DNA of 6,634 bases from Clostridia bacterium (GCA_900767195.1 CAAFYG010000038.1:1-6634); one strand, 5' to 3'. Shown: positions 1 through 6,634, numbered from the stretch's first letter. Program-made: numbers and translations. The notes: a model not told the origin generated them from the sequence alone.

Positions 1-1212
1 ACTTCGGGCGAAACGGCGGATTACGGCATGCCGTGGGAGAACGGATATAGGGGGCTTTTGTACAACAAAACGCTTTTAAAACAGACACTCGGCGAAAATT
101 ACGCGATGCCGCGCACCACGAAAGAGCTTGCGAAAATGGCGAAAGACATCAAGACGGCGAGCAACAACGCGATCGCCCCGTTTATTTTCTCGGCGAGCGC
201 GAATTACTGGATGGCTATGTTTCAGACGTGGTGGGCGCAGTACGACGGCATAGACGGGTACAAGGTGTTCTGGAACGGCATTATCGACGACGAATATTCG
301 AGCGAGATTTTCAATAACAACGATCTCGGCGGAAAAAAATCGAAATACCGCGGCAGATACGAATCGCTCAAAGCCATAGAATCGCTGATCGGCAAAGAAA
401 CGGGGAACGCGCACGGCACAAGCTCGGAATACATTTATTCCGAAGCGCAGAAAGAATTTTTGAAGGGCAAGGGAATGATGATGCCCAACGGCGACTGGTT
501 CGATATGGAAATGTCGAAAATGGGCAACGTAAACCCGAATAATTACGAAGTCACGTTTATGAAAACGCCCGTGATCAGCACGCTTATCAACGAATTGAAA
601 GGCGTGAAGGACGACTTCGCGCTCGGCTACGTAGTGGACTGCGTAGACGAAAACAAGACGTATGCGGAAGCGAAGAGCGGCTACGAAAGCGAAAAATCGA
701 AATTCGCTGCGGCTTCGCAGGGCGAGCTTTCGGAAGAGGATTACAACAGAGTAAAAGAAGCGCGCGGTGTGATGTATCGCCTTGAAGGCCACGATGCCTA
801 CATACCCGCCTATGCCACGGGCAAAGAAGCCGCGAAAGACTTTCTCAGATTTCTCGCCACCGACGTATCAATCGGACGGTTTATGAAGAGTACGAAGGGC
901 TGCGTTACGGCGTATACTTACGACGCGGAAAATTCGCCGCTTTGGAACGAGATTTCCACGATGCAGAAAGATCATATCAAGTATTATTACAGCGGCGTGC
1001 AATTGCCGATTTACACGTCGTTTAAGCTGGCGTATTTCGGCGGACTTACCCCGCTTACGCAGACGGCAAGAATCGACTACGCCTTTGTGGCGCAGAGCGA
1101 AACCGACCGCACTTCGCCCGAAAAGATGATCGAGGACGATTATAACTATTTTGCGGGCGACAACGACGCGAATTTCAAGCTGCTTTTAACGAAAGCGGGC
1201 ATCAACGCGTAA
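1..1212 (+). CDS. Carbohydrate ABC transporter extracellular solute-binding protein, C-terminal part (5' truncated by window)
   Basis: The reading frame is open from base 1, so the ATG at 28 is internal and the true start, with its signal peptide, lies upstream. About 403 residues are visible; family 1 sugar-binding proteins are usually 420-560 residues. Seen in the sequence: a 'GMPWENGYRGLLYNK' stretch near codons 9-23, matching the family's motif just before the hinge (tyrosine-rich, followed by Asn-Lys); a 'GKGMMMPNGDW' segment ending near codon 166, matching the conserved 'GKAAM...G.W' element; and a 'GKEAAKDFLRFLATD' helix near codon 280, typical of the C-terminal lobe ('A..FLKFL'). Known of the family: these proteins sit outside the membrane, bind mono- or oligosaccharides and deliver them to CUT1-type ABC permeases. 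No permease gene is visible; it would have to lie upstream or beyond the window. The adjacent GH123-like gene supports a sugar ligand, but its identity cannot be read from sequence. The gene ends in TAA, 25 bases before the next start. Confidence 0.85.
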   Translation, partial: TSGETADYGMPWENGYRGLLYNKTLLKQTLGENYAMPRTTKELAKMAKDIKTASNNAIAPFIFSASANYWMAMFQTWWAQYDGIDGYKVFWNGIIDDEYSSEIFNNNDLGGKKSKYRGRYESLKAIESLIGKETGNAHGTSSEYIYSEAQKEFLKGKGMMMPNGDWFDMEMSKMGNVNPNNYEVTFMKTPVISTLINELKGVKDDFALGYVVDCVDENKTYAEAKSGYESEKSKFAAASQGELSEEDYNRVKEARGVMYRLEGHDAYIPAYATGKEAAKDFLRFLATDVSIGRFMKSTKGCVTAYTYDAENSPLWNEISTMQKDHIKYYYSGVQLPIYTSFKLAYFGGLTPLTQTARIDYAFVAQSETDRTSPEKMIEDDYNYFAGDNDANFKLLLTKAGINA

Positions 1213-1224
1213 ACATCGGCGATC

Positions 1225-1230
1225 GGGAGG
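1225..1230 (+). promoter_or_regulatory. Shine-Dalgarno site of the GH123-like gene
   Basis: GGGAGG lies 7 bases before the ATG at 1238, inside the 25-base gap after the stop of the solute-binding gene. It fixes the start of the downstream lipoprotein gene at the codon that gives a complete signal peptide. The gap holds no room for a convincing promoter or terminator. Confidence 0.85.
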
Positions 1231-1237
1231 AAAGGAA

Positions 1238-3718
1238 ATGAGAAAATTCGCAGGCAAAGCAATCGCGCTTTCCCTTGTCGCGGCAATGTGTTTCGGCTCG
1301 GCGGCGTGCAAGAAAGACGGCGGCGGGAACGGCGGAGAAAACCGCGTAGACGTGTGGGCGGCTTACGGCACGGAAAAGATTTTGCGCGACCTTGATTATT
1401 CTTCGCGCCACGGCGAAAAAACGCTGAAAATCAACGCCTTCCGCGAAGAATACGAGTCGGCACAGATCATTCTTACGCCGGAAAAGGACGTGAAGGAATA
1501 TTCGCTTGCGCTTGCCGATTTATCGGACGGCGCGGGCAATGTGCTGAAAAAAGAATCTTTCGCCGTATATAATCAGAAGTATATCAACGTATCCGAAATC
1601 AAAGATTCCGAATCGCAGACGGGCGCGGGGTATTATCCGGACGCGCTTCTGCCTTACGAAACGGCGGTGAAGTATGGCGAAAACACCGTGGCGGGCGGCA
1701 GAAATCAGGGAATTTGGATCACGCTGAAAACGGGCGCGGATCAGCCGGCGGGTACATACACGGGAGCGTTTAAAGTGACGGCGGACGGCGAAGAATACAG
1801 TGTGCCGGTGAGCGTAACGGTGTACGATTTCAATCTTACGGGCGTAACTCATTCGAAATCTTCGTTTCTCGTGAACGCGGAAGAACTTGCGCTCGGCGAG
1901 CTTGATTGCACAAACGAGATGATTTCGTCGTACCACGAATTTTTCCTGGAACACAGAATCAGCCCCAACCACCTGCGATCGGGCGATTTGTACGGCGTGT
2001 TGGAAGGAAAGTCGCTCGAAAGGTTTGTCGAAGCGGCGGAAACGGCGGCGCGAGACCCGCGACAATCGAATTTTCATATCACCTACGCGATGGGCGACGC
2101 GAATATCACGGTGGACGGCAAAGCCGTTTCCATTCAGACGTTTGACGCTTCGCTTTTCGAAAACACGCTGCGCGCAATGGCGGCTCGCAGCTTTGAAAAA
2201 AAGATAAATCTTTTTAAAAAAGCCGCTACGTATTTCGTATTCTTCGATGAGTATGATGCGAACAAGAAAGCGGACACGGCGAATTACAGTTTGCGTACGG
2301 CGGACGAACTATGCAAACGCGTGGCGGAAGAGCTTGCGGGCGAATACCCCGAAGCGGAAGAAGATTTCCGCGCGGAAGTGCTGCGGGATCTGGCGGGCAT
2401 ACGCCACAAATGCGTAGGCTCGCTTACAGTCAATCTCACATCGAAAGCCACGATGGTGCCTACGATCGACGCGTACCACACGGCGGAAGGCAGAAAAAAA
2501 TATGCCGATTGGGCGGAAAAGAATTACGGCGCGGAAGCGGAAATGTGGACGTACACGTGTATGAACCCCGATCCGCCGTTCCCTTCCTATCATCTTGAAG
2601 ACGTACTGATTTCTTCGCGGCTTTTAAGCTGGATGATGTACGATTATAATATCACGGGCAATCTGTACTGGGATACCACGCTGTACTCGTATTCGAACGG
2701 CTACACCGCGGAAGGGCAGTTGCAGGATTACTACGATACGGCGCTGCGCTTTCCGCAAGCCAACGGCGACGGCTATCTTGTGTACCCCGGCAGACCTTAC
2801 GGAATCAAAGGACCGGTAGGCACGGTGCGCACGCAGTCCATCCGCGACGGCAACGAAGATTACGATTTGTTGTGGCAGCTTGAAAACGAGTTGTACGCGG
2901 GGCGCGTGACGGGCGAAGGATTCGAAAGCGTGCTGAAATATCTTGTGGCGGATCTTTACAGCGGCACGAAATGCAACGCCGATCGCGCGATTTCCGAAAC
3001 CTTTGCGAACGCGAGGGAAAGACTGGCGCAGCTGATCGTGTTGGCGGATAAAACAGGTACGGCGATTGAAAACGTTTCCGTAAATTCCGGTAAAGCCGTA
3101 TTTACGATCAGCACGGAAGATGGTACGTCGATTCGCGTAAACGGCAGAACGCTTACGGGTGGTTTGGCGGAAAACGGCAAGATAAAATATACGGTGGAAA
3201 TTTCGCTGGAAAACGAAACGAATTATTTTTCGCTGACCGCAGTGAAAGACGGCAAAGAATATCCGCTCACGCTTTTGCTCGGCGGCAAAGTTACGGAAAA
3301 ATCGTTCGGCGAACTGCAAAGCGGCGTAACGGCGTACACCGAAAACGCAACGATTGCGGCGGAACAATTCGAAGGCGTAACCGCGCTGTCGCTTACCGTG
3401 GCGGGAAGCGATCTTTCGGTGAAAACTGATATGCGCGCCTTTAATATCGACGATTCCGTGAAAAAGCTGACGATCGATATTTACGCGGATAAGGCGACCG
3501 TTTTAGACCTTCGCGCGAAGTGCGAAAAGCACGCCGCATTCGTGCGGGTGAGCGAAATCGCGCTTGCGCCGGGCTGGAACAACGTAGAGCTGGAAGTGTA
3601 TACGCTGAATTGCGAAAAGAACGGAAAACTCAACGATCTGCGGCTGAATTTCTCCGCCGATGGGGGCGTGAGCGTGAAGCTCGGCAAATTGATCATAAGC
3701 GGCGCGGGAGGAAAATAA
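1238..3718 (+). CDS. Lipoprotein with DUF4091 / GH123-like glycoside hydrolase architecture
   Basis: This 826-residue protein starts with a lipoprotein signal: basic MRK, a hydrophobic run, and a lipobox-like S-A-A-C with Cys24 as the probable anchor, followed by a Gly-rich tether. The N-terminal beta domain (about 35-195) carries family-typical pieces: 'EYESAQ' (71-76), 'YYPDALLP' (132-139), 'NQGIWI' (156-161) and 'AGTYTG' (171-176). The barrel region follows, with 'FVFFDEYD' placing an adjacent Asp337-Glu338 pair where GH123 enzymes have their substrate-assisting Asp and acid/base Glu. The DUF4091 C-terminal signature is clear: 'GNLYWDTT' around Trp478, 'DGYLVYPG' (511-518) and 'IRDGNEDYD' (535-543). 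An Ig-like segment (about 600-688) and a beta-sandwich module (689-826) end the protein. GH123 members remove terminal beta-N-acetylgalactosamine from glycans, but many DUF4091 proteins are uncharacterised, so catalytic activity and substrate are inferred. The protein should act on the outer face of the membrane. The stop is one base before the next ATG, indicating co-translation. Confidence 0.85.
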   Translation: MRKFAGKAIALSLVAAMCFGSAACKKDGGGNGGENRVDVWAAYGTEKILRDLDYSSRHGEKTLKINAFREEYESAQIILTPEKDVKEYSLALADLSDGAGNVLKKESFAVYNQKYINVSEIKDSESQTGAGYYPDALLPYETAVKYGENTVAGGRNQGIWITLKTGADQPAGTYTGAFKVTADGEEYSVPVSVTVYDFNLTGVTHSKSSFLVNAEELALGELDCTNEMISSYHEFFLEHRISPNHLRSGDLYGVLEGKSLERFVEAAETAARDPRQSNFHITYAMGDANITVDGKAVSIQTFDASLFENTLRAMAARSFEKKINLFKKAATYFVFFDEYDANKKADTANYSLRTADELCKRVAEELAGEYPEAEEDFRAEVLRDLAGIRHKCVGSLTVNLTSKATMVPTIDAYHTAEGRKKYADWAEKNYGAEAEMWTYTCMNPDPPFPSYHLEDVLISSRLLSWMMYDYNITGNLYWDTTLYSYSNGYTAEGQLQDYYDTALRFPQANGDGYLVYPGRPYGIKGPVGTVRTQSIRDGNEDYDLLWQLENELYAGRVTGEGFESVLKYLVADLYSGTKCNADRAISETFANARERLAQLIVLADKTGTAIENVSVNSGKAVFTISTEDGTSIRVNGRTLTGGLAENGKIKYTVEISLENETNYFSLTAVKDGKEYPLTLLLGGKVTEKSFGELQSGVTAYTENATIAAEQFEGVTALSLTVAGSDLSVKTDMRAFNIDDSVKKLTIDIYADKATVLDLRAKCEKHAAFVRVSEIALAPGWNNVELEVYTLNCEKNGKLNDLRLNFSADGGVSVKLGKLIISGAGGK
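3302..3715 (+). other. C-terminal beta-sandwich module of the GH123-like protein
   Basis: Residues 689-826 form a segment separate from the hydrolase core. Its 'LTIDIYADK' strand (744-752), 'APGWNNVELEV' turn and strand (Trp780) and closing 'KLGKLIISG' (814-822) line up with the two modules of the next gene and the central module of the last. It is probably a substrate-binding or docking domain. The assignment rests on motif order and spacing read by eye, so homology is likely but not proven. Confidence 0.55.
3706..3711 (+). promoter_or_regulatory. Shine-Dalgarno site inside the 3' end of the GH123-like gene
   Basis: GGGAGG is 8 bases before the ATG at 3720 and overlaps the last Gly-Gly codons of the upstream gene. 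Because the stop at 3716-3718 and the next start are one base apart, ribosomes finishing the enzyme can re-initiate directly, which ties the amounts of the two proteins together. Confidence 0.85.
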
Positions 3719-3719
3719 G

Positions 3720-4901
3720 ATGAAAAAATTTACTCTTTTAGCGTTATGTGCGGCGGTATTGCTTTCCGCTTCGGCTTGCTCGGGAAAAATGCCGGAAGGC
3801 GATCCGCAGGCAGAGCGGCCGAAAAGCGGGGGCGTGTACGAGATCAACGGCTTCAACGGCACCGACGATCTGAATACGCTTACGCTGAACGGCGTACTCG
3901 GCAAAGCGGAACTGTGCGAAGACAAAACGTATGTGAAAGAAGGGGAAGCGAGCCTGCGCGTGCAGGTGATTGCCGACCCGTATAAAGAAGCGCAGCCGTA
4001 CTTGTATCAGGCGATGAATATAGAAAAGCGCGAAATTGATTGCACCGATTTCGGGAAGGCGCAGCACGTGACGATCGAAGTGTACAACGCGCAGTGCGAA
4101 GAAAGGCGTTTCGGCATGCAGATGGTGTACACCGACAGCTACAATAAAGACGTTGCCGAATGGTTTACGCTGAAACCTTCCGGCTGGACGAGCGTGAAAT
4201 ATACGATCGCGCGGGAATATATTCCCGAATACACCCTGCGCGACGGCTCGAAAATTCACTATGTGCGCGGCTTGAATCTCGTGTTTGACCGCCCCGCCGA
4301 AGATGAAATTTTCTACCTTGACGACATGCGCGTGTATCGGACGGATAAACCGTTTACGCCAGTAACCATGAGCCTTGAAAAAGACGAAATTTGTTTGTTC
4401 GATAAGCTGTGGCAGGTGCGGAAACTCGGTTTCGAATGTTACGGCGGCAGCGAGCTTGTGCCTTCTGTGAGCTACGTGAAAGATAAAACTTCCACGGGCA
4501 GGGGCGCGGCGTTGAAAATAGAAACCGTGCCGGGCGCGGGACTCGGGCGCTGGCCGGGCATTGTACTGAACGAAGAAATGCTCGCTTTGGTAGACTGGAA
4601 GTCTTATGGCGACAACGACAGATTGTGCTTCGATTTATACGCGCCGTCTATCGGCGGGCTGGATAAAATTTATCCGAATTTCTATTGCAACGGCATGCGT
4701 CTTGTGGCGATGGACGGGGTATCGCTTCAACGCGGGGAATGGATCACGGTATCGTACACGGTGAAAGAAATCAACGCGTATTCCACGGGCGCAACGATGA
4801 ATTTCGCCAATATCACGGGTATCAAATTCTTTTATCTCGAACATTCGGGAAAATCGAGAACGATGTATCTTGATAATATCCGTATGGAAAGAGATTTTTA
4901 A
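3720..4901 (+). CDS. Lipoprotein with two tandem carbohydrate-binding-like beta-sandwich modules, function unknown
   Basis: I do not recognise a named family for this 393-residue protein. It opens with MKKF, a hydrophobic stretch and a lipobox-like A-S-A-C with Cys20 as the probable lipid anchor, so it is likely surface-exposed. After a short linker the chain splits into two similar halves, about 39-209 and 222-393. Matching elements are 'ASLRVQV' / 'AALKIET'; 'VTIEVYNA' (117-124) / 'LCFDLYAP' (302-309); 'PSGWTSVKYTI' with Trp156 / 'QRGEWITVSYTV' with Trp341; 'VRGLNLVFDRP' / 'ITGIKFFYLEH'; and 'FYLDDMRVYR' (198-207) / 'MYLDNIRMER' (382-391). The spacing from the Tyr of the second element to the Trp of the third is 34 residues in both halves. 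This pattern resembles galactose-binding-like or CBM-type jelly rolls. There is no catalytic motif I can defend. Its position directly after the GH123-like gene suggests it binds or presents the same glycan; that is inference. Confidence 0.85.
   Translation: MKKFTLLALCAAVLLSASACSGKMPEGDPQAERPKSGGVYEINGFNGTDDLNTLTLNGVLGKAELCEDKTYVKEGEASLRVQVIADPYKEAQPYLYQAMNIEKREIDCTDFGKAQHVTIEVYNAQCEERRFGMQMVYTDSYNKDVAEWFTLKPSGWTSVKYTIAREYIPEYTLRDGSKIHYVRGLNLVFDRPAEDEIFYLDDMRVYRTDKPFTPVTMSLEKDEICLFDKLWQVRKLGFECYGGSELVPSVSYVKDKTSTGRGAALKIETVPGAGLGRWPGIVLNEEMLALVDWKSYGDNDRLCFDLYAPSIGGLDKIYPNFYCNGMRLVAMDGVSLQRGEWITVSYTVKEINAYSTGATMNFANITGIKFFYLEHSGKSRTMYLDNIRMERDF
4212..4227 (+). repeat. 16-bp perfect palindrome inside the two-module lipoprotein gene
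   Basis: CGGGAATATATTCCCG reads the same on both strands. It lies within codons for R-E-Y-I-P-E in the first module. It may be a chance result of coding sequence; there is no promoter next to it and no second copy that I can see in the window. Confidence 0.35.
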
Positions 4902-4905
4902 AAAC

Positions 4906-4911
4906 GGGAGG
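4906..4911 (+). promoter_or_regulatory. Shine-Dalgarno site of the Ig-repeat lipoprotein gene
   Basis: GGGAGG lies 8 bases before the ATG at 4920, in an 18-base gap after the upstream stop. It decides the start: the nearer ATG at 4915 is only 3 bases from the site and is followed at once by TGA, whereas the ATG at 4920 opens a full lipoprotein signal and a long frame. Confidence 0.85.
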
Positions 4912-4919
4912 GATATGTG

Positions 4920-6634
4920 ATGAAAAAATCTAAACTGCTCATCACGCTCGGTGCGCTTTTTAGCACGTTCTGCATTTCGGCTTTCGCAGCATGCGCTTCC
5001 GAAAACGAACACGGCAACGCCGAGCCGGAAGAGATCTACGGCTTCGACGTGGCGGAAACGCTCACCGTCACCGCGGGCGAAAGCGTGCTTGTGGATATTC
5101 CCGTAGTCACGGATAAAAGCGGCGCGCCGCTCGAAGTGGTGTATGAAGTCGTTACGGCAAACGGCGGCTATGTAAGCGTTTCTTCAAACCGCTTTTTCGC
5201 CACGGATGCAGCCGGTTATTCGATCGACTACGCAGTGACTTCGCGCGACAACGCGATTCACGAAAAAAGCACGAAAGTGAACGTACTCGGCGCGGGCGAT
5301 CTGTACGCGGAATACGAAGCGATGGCGGACGTAGGCTCGCGTGTGGAAATCAAACCGGTTTCCAAGACGGAAAATCCCGAATATACCTATTCGGTGAAGT
5401 TTAGATCCACGGGCGAAACGGTAATGGTGCATGAGCCTGACGAAACGACGAAGAATTATTATTTCACGGCGGAAAAGCTCGGTTTCTACACGGTGACGAT
5501 TTTCTCAGCGGCGGCGGGCGAAGCGCCGCAGGAATATACCTACGATATATACAGCCGCGAAGCGATGACCGATGGCGAAGTGGAACGTTTCACGCCCGAA
5601 TGGGAAAGAGTGCGCGAGCTTTGCGGCATGGATACGTTCGGTTGGGAAGTGACGAACACGCGGGAAACGGGCGTACCTGATCGTTTCGGCAGAGAAGCGA
5701 ATTATTTAAAGACGACTACTTCCGAAATTTACGGCTACTACTGGGTGAATCCGCGTGGCGACGAAGCCTATTACCGTCAGCTTTACAAAGAAGGCTACAC
5801 GGGTGTGAGTTTCTGGGTGTACAATGCAGGTAACGTAAACCACGACGTGATTTGTCAGCTGTATAAAGATCGCGGCGCGTATACCGAAGCGATCGGTAAA
5901 GTGACGCCGGGCATCTGGACACAGATCACCGTGCGGCTTGTGGAAACGCCCGAGAACGATTATTCCGGCTCGTTTGCTTCCGCGATAGAGTATTTTAAAA
6001 AGCAGCAGACGCACATTCTTCAATTCGATAACGCGGCGGGGTGGAACTCGGGCGGACACGAAGAAGATATGACTTTGTATATCGCCGACGTGTATGCGGT
6101 GAAACCCGCCGACATCAAAGCCGCCGAGAACGCGAAGCTCGATTATAAAACGGGCGAAACGGCGAAAATTTCCGAACTCGTCAGTCTGCCCGAAGACGTA
6201 AAAGCGGAATACACGATCACTTTCCGCGGCAAAACGCAGACGATCGCCGCCAACGAAGCGGGCGAATACGAGTACGATTTTAAAGCAAACGGCACGTATA
6301 CTTTGAAAGTTGTGCCTACGCCGAATATTTCCACGAGCCTTACGCTTACGCTGAACGTTACCGACGACGTAGTTTCGAACGTATCGGACGTGCAAAGAGA
6401 GCGCACGGGCGAAACGTACAAGATGGATTTCGCTTCGCTCGGGGTAACGCTTACGGCAAACGACGCACCCGTAAAACAGAAGGCGTATAAAGTGTACCGT
6501 TACGGCAAGGCGGTTGATTGCACGGCGGAATCTTTCGAAACGGGCGCGGACGGCGCGTACACCGTTGAAATCGAAGGCGAGTATACGCAGAACGGCGAAA
6601 CGTACACCACGTATTATAGCGTGATTACGGATAT
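4920..6634 (+). CDS. Large lipoprotein with Ig-like repeats flanking a beta-sandwich module (3' truncated by window)
   Basis: The frame is open from the ATG at 4920 to the last base, 571 full codons with no stop, so the C-terminus lies outside the window. The N-terminus is MKKSK plus a hydrophobic run ending in F-A-A-C, giving a probable lipid anchor at Cys25 and then an acidic linker. Two Ig-like domains follow (about 41-121 and 122-215), then a jelly-roll-like module (about 235-397), then two more Ig-like domains (about 398-485 and 486 onward). The Ig-like repeats share a Gly-(x)-Tyr turn leading into a beta strand: 'AGYSIDY' at 98-104, 'LGFYTVTI' at 187-194, 'NGTYTLKV' at 457-464 and 'DGAYTVEI' at 544-551. 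The central module shows 'GVSFWVYNAG' (295-304), 'PGIWTQITV' with Trp333 and 'MTLYIADVYAV' (384-394), matching the modules of the preceding gene. No catalytic motif is evident in the visible part. A surface adhesion, scaffold or glycan-binding role is likely, but a catalytic domain could lie downstream. Confidence 0.85.
   Translation, partial: MKKSKLLITLGALFSTFCISAFAACASENEHGNAEPEEIYGFDVAETLTVTAGESVLVDIPVVTDKSGAPLEVVYEVVTANGGYVSVSSNRFFATDAAGYSIDYAVTSRDNAIHEKSTKVNVLGAGDLYAEYEAMADVGSRVEIKPVSKTENPEYTYSVKFRSTGETVMVHEPDETTKNYYFTAEKLGFYTVTIFSAAAGEAPQEYTYDIYSREAMTDGEVERFTPEWERVRELCGMDTFGWEVTNTRETGVPDRFGREANYLKTTTSEIYGYYWVNPRGDEAYYRQLYKEGYTGVSFWVYNAGNVNHDVICQLYKDRGAYTEAIGKVTPGIWTQITVRLVETPENDYSGSFASAIEYFKKQQTHILQFDNAAGWNSGGHEEDMTLYIADVYAVKPADIKAAENAKLDYKTGETAKISELVSLPEDVKAEYTITFRGKTQTIAANEAGEYEYDFKANGTYTLKVVPTPNISTSLTLTLNVTDDVVSNVSDVQRERTGETYKMDFASLGVTLTANDAPVKQKAYKVYRYGKAVDCTAESFETGADGAYTVEIEGEYTQNGETYTTYYSVITD

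Noticed and set aside
28..30. ATG at 28 as the true start of the solute-binding gene
   Set aside because: The frame is open upstream to base 1, there is no ribosome site before it and no signal peptide after it; the sequence at this point already matches the middle of the family.
76..792. Long open frame on the minus strand (238 codons), with similar ones at 2624-3367 and 5706-6395
   Set aside because: These lie in exact codon register opposite the plus-strand genes. They stay open because the genes rarely use TTA, CTA and TCA, whose complements are stops. Their translations are Arg/Phe/His/Val-rich with no domain, and the plus-strand genes carry clear family motifs.
1213..1237. Possible promoter or terminator between the solute-binding gene and the GH123-like gene
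   Set aside because: The gap is only 25 bases, is mostly the ribosome site, and contains no hairpin with T run or -35/-10 pair.
2198..2215. Inverted repeat followed by a T run, resembling an intrinsic terminator
   Set aside because: The stem is almost all A-T with a two-base loop, the T run is part of the stem itself, and it lies in the middle of an intact gene just before the active-site codons.
2311..2598. Alternative plus-strand frames inside the GH123-like gene (also 1906-2145 and 2025-2207)
   Set aside because: They overlap the enzyme core in other frames, lack good ribosome sites and have Arg-rich composition typical of out-of-frame reading of this coding sequence.
4915..4922. ATGTGATG start-stop element before the last lipoprotein gene, a possible minimal upstream reading frame
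   Set aside because: The first ATG is only 3 bases from the GGGAGG site, too close for efficient initiation, while the ATG at 4920 has the right spacing. It is most simply a chance overlap.

Overview
The window is a densely packed, single-strand (+) stretch of a bacterial glycan-use or cell-surface locus. It holds four consecutive genes, the first cut at its 5' end and the last cut at its 3' end. The gaps between them are 25, 1 and 18 bases. Each of the three visible starts has a strong GGGAGG Shine-Dalgarno 7-8 bases upstream. There is no promoter or terminator between genes, so the four are most likely one transcript whose promoter lies upstream of the window. The moderately GC-rich composition, the purine-rich ribosome sites, and three Cys-anchored lipoproteins beside a carbohydrate ABC solute-binding protein suggest a Gram-positive-type Bacillota, plausibly an uncultured gut Clostridia member. 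The taxonomic placement is inference only, because no marker gene is present.

Layout. Positions 1-1212: C-terminal ~403 residues of a family 1 (CUT1-type) extracellular sugar-binding protein. 1238-3718: an 826-residue lipoprotein with the DUF4091 / GH123-like (beta-N-acetylgalactosaminidase-type) architecture, including an adjacent Asp-Glu pair where the family's catalytic pair is expected. 3720-4901: a 393-residue lipoprotein made of two tandem beta-sandwich modules. 4920 to the window end: a large lipoprotein (at least 571 residues, still open) with Ig-like repeats flanking one similar beta-sandwich module. There is no RNA gene, mobile element, CRISPR array or gene-free stretch over 300 bases.

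How they may work together. The GH123-like protein would trim an extracellular glycan, the two module-bearing lipoproteins would hold the substrate or scaffold it at the surface, and the solute-binding protein would capture released sugar for an ABC importer whose permeases are not in the window. The most notable observation is that one beta-sandwich module seems to occur four times across the three consecutive lipoproteins: once at the C-terminus of the enzyme, twice in the next gene, and once in the last. All four copies share a strand motif ending in Tyr, a Gly-x-Trp or Gly-Trp turn 31-34 residues later, and a closing beta-strand. This points to a shared surface-binding module in a Gram-positive counterpart of a polysaccharide utilization locus. 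The function of the two non-enzymatic lipoproteins is unknown.
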